DNA from: Alphaproteobacteria bacterium | Lineage (GTDB): Bacteria > Pseudomonadota > Alphaproteobacteria > Micavibrionales > Micavibrionaceae | Direction of reading: 5' to 3' | Length of the DNA: 32,536 bases | Assembly: GCA_007117665.1 (NCBI GenBank) | Contig: SKGD01000108.1 | Location: 1 to 32,536 of the forward strand | Shown: in pieces, positions 15,779 through 22,847 of the stretch | Numbering within the stretch: the stretch's first letter is position 1 | Layout: each line of letters starts with the position of its first letter | Translations under genes and position numbers: made by a program | The notes under the pieces: generated by a model | Told to the model about the DNA's origin: nothing | What the model saw: the letters and a program-made list of their open reading frames with translations, nothing else | Databases searched by the model: none

Positions 15779-16295
15779 CACATCCCCGCAAGATGGCGGC
15801 GTTGCAGTCAGGCTGTTTCGCCTGACAAACCGCCTGAAGAAAAAAATCACCAAAATGCGGAAGCCTGACGATACGCCGGGCTTTTTGGCGCCCGAAGCCA
15901 TTGCCGAAGCGGACGCGCTGATTACCGAGTTATGCGAAGATTGCCCGGCCGCCATGAACAAGCATTTTAAGGCGCTGGTCGCCGCGTGGACGAAAATGCG
16001 TGACATGCCCGATGGTGCCGAACGTAAAGAACAAGCGCAGGATATGTTTACCGTCGCACATGAGATCAAGGATATAAGCGCTTTATGCGGCTATGATCTG
16101 GTTTCCTATTTCGCGGAATCCCTGCGTGATTTTGTCGCCGGCACCGAACTGAAGCTCGAAGCCCAACGCGTTATCATACAGGCTCATATTGATGCGCTGA
16201 ATGTCGTTTTAAAGCAGGGCATAAAAACGGATGGCGGCGCACAAGCCGAAGAGCTTAAAAAAATGGTCAAAATCGCGATTGATAAATATCGCTGA
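15759..16295 (+). CDS. HPt-domain phosphotransfer protein
   Basis: 178 residues, helical. Residue H101 in TVAHEIKDISALCGYDLVS matches the phosphorylated-His helix of histidine phosphotransfer proteins (xHxxKGxxxxxG pattern, with the usual Gly replaced by Asp at K104-D105). The first 45 residues are basic and not part of the domain. The ATG at 15759 has AGGA 6 bases upstream, so I chose it over the in-frame TTG two codons earlier. It would carry phosphoryl groups between the two receivers on either side (15203 and 16467) and a histidine kinase encoded elsewhere. The overlap with the receiver gene supports joint function. Confidence 0.85.
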   Translation: MSKQNGDTSPQDGGVAVRLFRLTNRLKKKITKMRKPDDTPGFLAPEAIAEADALITELCEDCPAAMNKHFKALVAAWTKMRDMPDGAERKEQAQDMFTVAHEIKDISALCGYDLVSYFAESLRDFVAGTELKLEAQRVIIQAHIDALNVVLKQGIKTDGGAQAEELKKMVKIAIDKYR

Positions 16296-16466
16296 CCCCG
16301 TTTTTCCGGTAATCTCGCCGCGACATCCCGATCATCACATCAAATGTAATTCAAATTGCATCAAATCCTAACAACACCTTAACGTGCCTGCGGCAAAATA
16401 TAAGTTGGGGGTATGCTGCTATAGCGGCGGTTTCAACATAAAAGCGGATATATAAAAGGGTTTGGT

Positions 16467-16934
16467 ATGCATATTTTATTGATAGAAGATAATCCGGCGG
16501 AAGCCCATATTTTCAAGGGCGCATTAAAACGGATATTCGGTGATGATCTATCGGTTCGTCATTGCCTGACATGTGCGCAGGCAAGAGAATATCTAACAGA
16601 TCATCACGATGAGGTTGGTCTGGCTTTTCTGGATTTATGCCTGCCGGATTCCGAAAACTGGGAGCGCAGTTTTGAAACGGTGGAATATTATGCGCGGCAA
16701 TTTCCAGTCATTGTCATGACCGGCGACGGTGACGAAACCGTCGCGCGGGAATTGCTCAAGCGCGGTGCGGAAGATTTTATCGTCAAAGGCAGCAGTAAGC
16801 GCAATCTCGATGCTTTGAAAGAAACCATCGAATTTGCGATTTGCCGCCACGAGACGGTTCGTAATCTGGCGCGGCAAGCCGATGAGGAAAAAATGTGCGT
16901 ACGATGGCTAACCGGCGGTTATTCAGTCGAATAA
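16467..16934 (+). CDS. Response-regulator receiver protein, single domain
   Basis: A 155-residue CheY-type receiver: E7-D8 (LLIEDN), phosphoacceptor D56 (LAFLDLCLPDS), T85 (VIVMTGDGDE) and K107 (DFIVKG). After the receiver there is only a short helical tail with KMCVRWLTGG, so it has no DNA-binding or enzymatic output. AAAGGG lies 7 bases before the ATG. It is separated from the HPt gene by 171 bp, A+T-rich and likely carrying its own promoter, and is followed by uvrB. It could be an endpoint or sink of the phosphorelay, or belong to motility or stress control; the sequence does not say. Confidence 0.9.
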   Translation: MHILLIEDNPAEAHIFKGALKRIFGDDLSVRHCLTCAQAREYLTDHHDEVGLAFLDLCLPDSENWERSFETVEYYARQFPVIVMTGDGDETVARELLKRGAEDFIVKGSSKRNLDALKETIEFAICRHETVRNLARQADEEKMCVRWLTGGYSVE

Positions 16935-16988
16935 AGAAACGCGGCATTTTTCTTGGCGCACGCGCCTGAACGCACTATATTTCCAAGC

Positions 16989-19073
16989 ATGACCGCAAAC
17001 GCGCATACAGGCCGGGACACGGCACAACAGCTTTTCTCGGCATCGTCCCCGATGGATGAGGCGCGCCCGATGCGCGTGGATTCCGACTACAAACCCGCCG
17101 GCGACCAGCCAGCCGCCATCCGCAAGCTGACCGAAGGATTGCGCGCGGGGCTGAGCGATCAGGTTTTACTGGGCGTGACCGGGTCGGGGAAAACATTTAC
17201 CATGGCGCATGTGATCGCCGAGATGCAGCGCCCCGCCATTATCATGGCGCCGAACAAAACGCTGGCGGCGCAGCTTTACGGCGAGTTCAAAAGCTTTTTC
17301 CCCGATAATGCGGTGGAATATTTTGTTTCTTATTACGATTATTATCAGCCTGAAGCCTATGTGCCGCGCAGCGACACCTATATCGAAAAAGATTCCCAGA
17401 TCAACGAACAGATCGATCGCATGCGCCACGCCGCCACCCGTGCTTTGTTCGAGCGGCGCGACTGTATCATCGTGGCATCCGTTTCGTCGATTTACGGCCT
17501 TGGCAGCAAGGAAGATTATCAGGCCATGCGGCTTGATGTGCGAAAAGGCACGCAAACCGACCGTCAGGATTTCATCCGCAGCCTTGTCGCCTTACAATAT
17601 CGCCGCAACGACATCGCGTTCGAGCGCGGCGCGTTCCGCGTGCGCGGGGATACGGTCGAGCTGTTCCCGTCCCACATGGAAGGCTCCGCATGGCGTTTTT
17701 CCTTTTTCGGCGACGAGATCGAGGACATCACCGAATTTGACGCGCTGACCGGGGAAAAACATGCCCGGCTGGATGGTGTTCGTATCTATGCCAACAGCCA
17801 CTATATCACCCCCGGCCCGACCATGGGGCAAGCCATCAAAGCCATCAAGGCTGACCTGAAAGACCGTATCAAATGGTTCGAGGAAAACGGCAAGTTGCTG
17901 GAAGCACAGCGGTTGCTCCAGCGCACGCAATTCGATATTGAGATGCTTCAGGCGACCGGCATTTGCCAGGGCATTGAAAATTACTCGCGCTACCTGACTG
18001 GCCGCGCGCCGGGCGAGCCGCCACCAACCCTGATTGAATATATCCCCGATGACGCCATCATGTTTTTGGATGAAAGCCACGTCATGGTGCCGCAACTGCG
18101 CGCGATGTATAATGGCGACCAAAAGCGGAAAAGCGTCCTGTCTGAATATGGGTTTCGCCTGCCCAGCGCGCTCGATAACCGCCCGCTGAAATTCGAGGAA
18201 TGGAACCGGTTTCGTCCCCAGACTATCTTTGTTTCGGCCACGCCGGGCGAATGGGAAATGGAACAGACTGGCGGCACGTTCGCCGAACAGGTCGTGCGCC
18301 CCACCGGTCTTGTCGATCCACAGGTTGAAATACGCCCCACCACCCATCAGGTTGACGATCTGATGGGGGAATGCCGGAAAATCCGTGATTTGGGCGGACG
18401 GGTGCTGGTGACGACCCTGACCAAGAAAATGGCCGAAGCCCTGACCGAATATCTGGCCGAGAACGGACTGAAGGTCAATTATATGCATAGCGATGTCGAT
18501 ACGCTGGAGCGCATCGACATCATACGCGGATTGCGGCTGGGCGAATTTGACGTGCTGGTCGGGATCAACCTGCTCCGCGAAGGGCTGGATATTCCTGAAT
18601 GTATGCTGGTTGCCATTTTGGACGCCGACAAGGAAGGATTTTTGCGTGGGCGCACGTCACTGGTGCAAACGATCGGACGCGCTGCACGGAATGTGGACGG
18701 GCGCGTGATTTTATATGCCGACCGCGAAACGGACAGCATGAAATACGCCATCGGCGAAACCAACCGCCGCCGCGAAAAACAAATGAAATACAACGCTGAA
18801 CACGGCATTACCCCCGAAAGCATCCGCAAAAATATCGGCGATGTCATGGCCAGCGTCTATGAACGGGGCGACCGCGTGCATGTCTCGCGTCTTGCTATAT
18901 CCGGCCTGTCAGACCAGCAACAAGCCGCGCTCGAAAACCCGAAAGCCATGCAAAAATACATTGCGACGCTTCAAAAAAACATGCACAAAGCCGCCGAAAA
19001 TCTGGAGTTTGAAGAAGCTGCCCGCCTGCGTGATGAAATCCGGAAACTGGAGAATATCGAACTGGGGCTGTAA
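16989..19073 (+). CDS. uvrB: UvrABC excinuclease subunit B
   Basis: Damage-verification helicase of nucleotide excision repair, loaded by UvrA and recruiting UvrC. With the ATG at 16989 the protein is 694 residues, in the family range. Seen: [13 protein letters not shown] near the start, Walker A GVTGSGKT at 62-69, the beta-hairpin region [20 protein letters not shown] that grips DNA, the DESH Walker B box at 361-364 (MFLDESHVM), helicase motif [14 protein letters not shown] and QTIGRAARN, and a C-terminal UVR domain ([19 protein letters not shown]) that contacts UvrC. The frame is open from a TTG at 16953, only 19 bp after the receiver gene, but that part is not conserved; a start at 17052 is another option. 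It converges on lysS with a 29-bp gap and no visible terminator. Confidence 0.96.
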   Translation: MTANAHTGRDTAQQLFSASSPMDEARPMRVDSDYKPAGDQPAAIRKLTEGLRAGLSDQVLLGVTGSGKTFTMAHVIAEMQRPAIIMAPNKTLAAQLYGEFKSFFPDNAVEYFVSYYDYYQPEAYVPRSDTYIEKDSQINEQIDRMRHAATRALFERRDCIIVASVSSIYGLGSKEDYQAMRLDVRKGTQTDRQDFIRSLVALQYRRNDIAFERGAFRVRGDTVELFPSHMEGSAWRFSFFGDEIEDITEFDALTGEKHARLDGVRIYANSHYITPGPTMGQAIKAIKADLKDRIKWFEENGKLLEAQRLLQRTQFDIEMLQATGICQGIENYSRYLTGRAPGEPPPTLIEYIPDDAIMFLDESHVMVPQLRAMYNGDQKRKSVLSEYGFRLPSALDNRPLKFEEWNRFRPQTIFVSATPGEWEMEQTGGTFAEQVVRPTGLVDPQVEIRPTTHQVDDLMGECRKIRDLGGRVLVTTLTKKMAEALTEYLAENGLKVNYMHSDVDTLERIDIIRGLRLGEFDVLVGINLLREGLDIPECMLVAILDADKEGFLRGRTSLVQTIGRAARNVDGRVILYADRETDSMKYAIGETNRRREKQMKYNAEHGITPESIRKNIGDVMASVYERGDRVHVSRLAISGLSDQQQAALENPKAMQKYIATLQKNMHKAAENLEFEEAARLRDEIRKLENIELGL

Positions 19074-19102
19074 CCGCCCCCGCCGCTTACCCCCTTCCCT
19101 GC

Positions 19103-20626
19103 TCAGCCTTTCGGGCGCAAGGTCGGGAAGCAGATCACATCACGAATATTGTGAGAATCAGTCAGGATCATCACCAGACGATCAAGCCCCATCCCCCAGC
19201 CACCGGTCGGCGGCAGGCCGTATTCCAGCGCATTAATGAAATCATCATCCATCATTTGCGCTTCTTCGTCACCGGCTTCGCGGGCGTCAACCTGCGCCTG
19301 AAATCTCTCGCGCTGGATAAGCGGGTCATTCAACTCGGTAAAGGCGTTGGCGATTTCCCAGCCATTAATGAAGCTTTCAAACCGTTCCACAAGGCGCGGA
19401 TTATCACGGTGGGTCTTGGCCAGCGGTGAAATATCCAGCGGGTGATCCGTCACGTGAATCGGCTGGATCAGTTTTGGCTCGACTTTATCACCGAAAACCG
19501 CCTCGACAACCTGCCCCCAATTGGCTTTCGGGTCGGCCGAAACACCGGCTTTTTCGGCGGCTTTGCGGGCTTCTGCGACATCGGTGATCGCCATAAAATC
19601 AATGCCGGTTTCGTCCTTGACCAGATCAACCATGCTTTTGCGTTTCCACGGGCCGGAAAAATCAATTTCATGATCCCCGAACGGCATCACCAAAGACCCG
19701 CCCGTCACCTTTTTCACGAGCGACTGCACCAGCCGTTCGACCAGATCCATCATATCATTATAATCTTTGTATAAATGATAACCTTCAATCGTGGTGAATT
19801 CAGGATTATGCTTGATGGAAATGCCTTCATTGCGGAACAGCCGCCCGATTTCGTAAACGCCTTCGGCAAAGCCGCCGACAATCAGGCGCTTCAGGAATAG
19901 TTCCGGCGCGACACGCAGGTAAAAATCACTATCCAGCGCATTATGATGCGTCACGAACGGCTTGGCCGACGCCCCGCCCATAATGGCTTGCAGGATCGGG
20001 GTTTCAACCTCAACGGCGCCGATCTCCTCATCCATAAAACGGCGGATTTCTTTCATGATCACCGAACGCTTCCGCAAGGTTTCCCGGCTCTCCTCATTCA
20101 TGATCAGGTCGAGATAACGCTGGCGATAGCGCGTTTCAATATCATGCAGGCCATGATATTTCTCCGGCAGCGGCAATAAGGATTTTGTCAGCATCGCCGT
20201 TTTGACGGCGCGCACCGAAAGCTCGCCGCGCGGCGTACGGCGGATTGTGCCTTCCGCGCCGATCACATCGCCGATATCATAATATTCCAGCGCCGCCAAC
20301 GCGTCTTCATCCATGGAATCCTTGTGGCAAAAAACCTGAATTTTCCCAGACGGATCGTGCAAATCAATAAACATGCCGTTATTCCGCATTGCCATGATCC
20401 GCCCGGCCACGCGCACCACATCCGTGGTTTCGGTACCGTTTTCAAGATCCTTATAATGGTCTTGTAACGTGCCGGCCTGATGCGTGCGGTCATAGACATG
20501 CGGATAAGGATCAATGCCTTTCTCCCGCAGGGCGGTGGCTTTTTTCAGGCGTCCGGCGCGTAATGTCTCGCGGGCGGAATGCGTGTCTTCATTCTGATGG
20601 TCGGGCTGTGCTGTCGGCGTATTCAT
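19103..20626 (-). CDS. lysS: Lysyl-tRNA synthetase, class II
   Basis: Charges tRNA-Lys. The 507-residue protein is of the class II type: an N-terminal OB-fold anticodon domain (VRVAGRIMAMRNNGMFIDLHD), then the catalytic core with RYRQRYLDLI, motif 2 YEIGRLFRNEGISIKHNPEF, and motif 3 GWGMGLDRLVMIL, ending FPTLRPKG. Nothing of the class I enzyme (HIGH/KMSKS motifs) is present. Many alphaproteobacteria have the class I enzyme, so the type is worth noting. GAGGAA lies 10 bases before the ATG. The gene is divergent from the pilin-like gene with a 139-bp gap in which I saw no clear promoter or leader structure. Confidence 0.96.
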   Translation of the reverse strand: MNTPTAQPDHQNEDTHSARETLRAGRLKKATALREKGIDPYPHVYDRTHQAGTLQDHYKDLENGTETTDVVRVAGRIMAMRNNGMFIDLHDPSGKIQVFCHKDSMDEDALAALEYYDIGDVIGAEGTIRRTPRGELSVRAVKTAMLTKSLLPLPEKYHGLHDIETRYRQRYLDLIMNEESRETLRKRSVIMKEIRRFMDEEIGAVEVETPILQAIMGGASAKPFVTHHNALDSDFYLRVAPELFLKRLIVGGFAEGVYEIGRLFRNEGISIKHNPEFTTIEGYHLYKDYNDMMDLVERLVQSLVKKVTGGSLVMPFGDHEIDFSGPWKRKSMVDLVKDETGIDFMAITDVAEARKAAEKAGVSADPKANWGQVVEAVFGDKVEPKLIQPIHVTDHPLDISPLAKTHRDNPRLVERFESFINGWEIANAFTELNDPLIQRERFQAQVDAREAGDEEAQMMDDDFINALEYGLPPTGGWGMGLDRLVMILTDSHNIRDVICFPTLRPKG

Positions 20627-20765
20627 GATATTTTATTCCTCGCAAAACAGGCGAATAATGGCGGACAATCTGTGAAGCCTATAGCAAAGAACCGCCTGAA
20701 ATGCCATATTGTTTTAGAGGAAACAGGCTGTTTTTTCATAAATTGCTCATAAAACCGGCATTATA

Positions 20766-21476
20766 ATGAACCAAGAGATGATAAAAACACACAAAAACGA
20801 TTTCCGCAGCCAATCCGGCAACGCGCTCTGGATTATCCTGATCGCCGTGGCCTTGCTGGCGGCGCTGACCGCGACGATGATACGGTCCGCCGACACGACT
20901 GAACAAACCGGCGATATCGAACGTTACCGCATTCAAGCCAGCGAGATTATGAGAACCGCCGCCGGAATCGCCCAAACCGTCCGCAATATGCAGATGCAGG
21001 GCATCAGCGAAAATGTCATCAGCTTTCAGGCGAACGACTTGCCTGCCGCCTATAATAATGCGAATTGCACAGCCGATAATTGCCGGGTGTTCCATCCGCG
21101 CGGCGGCGGCTTGAATTACAGCGCGCCATCATCCGGATGGCTTGATTCCAGCCATTCTTCCCTGACCCATTACGGCGAATGGTTGATCAGCACCGTCAAT
21201 GCGCTTGACGGTGCGGGAACGGATAATCCGGATATGATTTTGTTCATTCCGGCAATCCGCGAGGCGCTATGCCGCCAGATCAACGTCATGCAACGGATCC
21301 ACGGCGCTACCGACCCGATCCCCACCAGCCCCATCACCCAGACGCCCTTTAATGGCACGGTTCCGGCCACCGCGACCACAATCATCGTCGATATGGGGCG
21401 TCATAAATCCGGATGTTTTCAGGATACCGGCGCGGGGAACCCTTATATGTACTATCACGTCCTGATCGAACGCTAG
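20766..21476 (+). CDS. Single-pass, pilin-like membrane protein, unknown function
   Basis: 236 residues. After 15 polar residues comes one hydrophobic segment (ALWIILIAVALLAALTATMI, about 20-39) and then a long polar domain that begins with helical RYRIQASEIMRTAAGIAQTV, the layout of pilin-like or TadE-like envelope proteins. There is no clear prepilin peptidase site, so true pilin status is uncertain. Four Cys (two in NCTADNC, one in ALCRQI, one in GCFQDTG) could make disulfides outside the membrane. The stop codon TAG lies in the first three bases of a repeat arm (21474-21511), so the insertion may have set the present C-terminus. No secretion or pilus gene is nearby. Confidence 0.6.
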   Translation: MNQEMIKTHKNDFRSQSGNALWIILIAVALLAALTATMIRSADTTEQTGDIERYRIQASEIMRTAAGIAQTVRNMQMQGISENVISFQANDLPAAYNNANCTADNCRVFHPRGGGLNYSAPSSGWLDSSHSSLTHYGEWLISTVNALDGAGTDNPDMILFIPAIREALCRQINVMQRIHGATDPIPTSPITQTPFNGTVPATATTIIVDMGRHKSGCFQDTGAGNPYMYYHVLIER

Positions 21477-21511
21477 GGTCAGACCTCATTCATTTCGTAA
21501 ATTCTGCGCGC
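21474..21511 (+). repeat. Diverged arm of the inverted-repeat element
   Basis: Aligned without gaps to the left end of the element at 14788, 29 of 38 positions agree: both begin TAGGGTCA and end ATTCTGCGCGC. Its first three bases are the TAG stop of the preceding gene. No matching right end was found before mscS, so it is a solo arm, remnant or related family. Confidence 0.55.
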
Positions 21512-21548
21512 CTGTGTTTCGCTTTTTTTACGATAAGAGTCTTGCGCC

Positions 21549-21575
21549 GCGCGTCAGGATTGCTATCCTGCGCGC
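21549..21575. other. Hairpin upstream of mscS
   Basis: GCGCG-T-CAGGAT (21549-21560) pairs with ATCCTGCGCGC (21565-21575) around TGCT with one bulged T. No T tract follows, so a terminator is doubtful; it may be a repeat remnant or a leader hairpin for mscS 35 bp downstream. Confidence 0.4.
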
Positions 21576-21609
21576 CACACGTCACGATTATGAATAAGGC
21601 GAAGACATC

Positions 21610-22815
21610 ATGGAAGAAAATACCAGCAACGACCTGCCCCTGCCGCAAACGGCCATGGATATATGGGAAGAAGTCCTGAAGGTCTGGGAACATGGCTTTT
21701 TGGGCGTTGATATCGGAACAATCCTGACGGCGCTGGCGATTTTTGTCGGCTTTTTGATGATGCGCGGCCTGTTCAGCAAATATATTTTGTCTCACCTGCA
21801 GGGATGGGCGTCCCGCACCACAACCAAGGCTGACGATAAAATTATCGAGGCGCTGATACCGCCGATCAAATTCATTCCGGTTATTCTGGGGATCTTTTTC
21901 GCCGCCCAATATGCCGGGCTGGACGAAGCGATGGGCGAATTTTTCGCGCGCACGATCCGCTCGCTGATCGCCTTTACAATCTTTTGGGGGCTGCACCGGG
22001 CAATCGAGCCGATCAGCCACATGACAGGCGGTCTGAAGAAGCTCCTGACCGATTTGATGGTACGGTGGATATTCCGCGTCCTGCGCGTGCTGGTTATTTT
22101 TATCGGCGCCGCCATTATCCTTGAAATATGGGGCATTCAGGTCGGGCCTTTGCTGGCGGGTCTGGGGCTGTTCGGCGCGGCTGTCGCGCTGGGGGCGCAG
22201 GATCTGTTTAAAAACCTGATTGGCGGGATTACTATCATCGCCGAAAAACGGTTCCGCCCCGGCGAATGGATCCGGGTTGACGGCGTTGTCGAAGGCACAG
22301 TCGAAGACATTAACTTTCGTTCCACCATGATCCGTCGTTTTGACCGCGCGCCGGTTCATGTCCCCAACGCCCAGCTATCGGATGCGGCCGTCACCAATTT
22401 CAGCCGCATGACCCACCGCCGGATTTTCTGGGTGATCGGGGTGGAATACCGCACCACGACAGAACAGCTCAGGATCATCCGTGACGCTATCACGGCCTAT
22501 CTGGCGGAGAATGAAGCATTTGCGCGCCCTGAAGACGCTGCGACCTTTGTACGGATTGATTCTTTTGGTGCATCATCCATCGACATCATGGTTTATTGCT
22601 TCACCAACACGACAGTTTGGGGAGAATGGCTGGAGATCAAGGAACAACTGGCCTTCCGTATCAAGGAAATCGTCGAGAAAGAAGCCGGAACAGGCTTTGC
22701 CTTCCCGTCTCAATCCATTTATGTCGAGCAATGGCCGGACGATCAGCCGGAAGTTTTCATTCCGCCATCCACAAAAAAGACGGATAAAAAGCCCGGCGGT
22801 AAAAAAGCCGCCTGA
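21610..22815 (+). CDS. MscS-family mechanosensitive channel
   Basis: Inner-membrane channel that opens on membrane tension to release solutes after osmotic downshock. 401 residues. Hydrophobic segments at about 34-54, 86-105, 115-131 and 155-175 precede the Gly/Ala-rich pore helix LGLFGAAVALGAQDLFKN (185-202), the family's hallmark, followed by the cytoplasmic beta domain with RPGEWIRVDGVVEGTVEDI (216-234) and VPNAQLSDAAVTNFSR. The C-terminus is a Lys-rich tail (KKTDKKPGGKKAA). It has more membrane segments than E. coli MscS, as in many larger relatives. The start follows AAGGCGAAG at a suitable distance. The helicase gene begins 32 bp downstream on the same strand. Confidence 0.92.
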   Translation: MEENTSNDLPLPQTAMDIWEEVLKVWEHGFLGVDIGTILTALAIFVGFLMMRGLFSKYILSHLQGWASRTTTKADDKIIEALIPPIKFIPVILGIFFAAQYAGLDEAMGEFFARTIRSLIAFTIFWGLHRAIEPISHMTGGLKKLLTDLMVRWIFRVLRVLVIFIGAAIILEIWGIQVGPLLAGLGLFGAAVALGAQDLFKNLIGGITIIAEKRFRPGEWIRVDGVVEGTVEDINFRSTMIRRFDRAPVHVPNAQLSDAAVTNFSRMTHRRIFWVIGVEYRTTTEQLRIIRDAITAYLAENEAFARPEDAATFVRIDSFGASSIDIMVYCFTNTTVWGEWLEIKEQLAFRIKEIVEKEAGTGFAFPSQSIYVEQWPDDQPEVFIPPSTKKTDKKPGGKKAA

Positions 22816-22847
22816 CAGGCGTGATGCAGGCATGATAGCCTGAACCC

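Noticed and set aside
17592-18488. 298-residue minus-strand ORF
   Set aside because: Lies wholly inside uvrB on the opposite strand; the uvrB motifs are intact and the shadow protein has no domain pattern.
21512-21609. Complete third copy of the inverted-repeat element
   Set aside because: Only the 38-nt left arm can be aligned; no CCCTA-ended right arm is present.
21490-22359. 289-residue minus-strand ORF
   Set aside because: Opposite mscS; composition (Gln/Asp/Arg-rich) is that of an antisense shadow.
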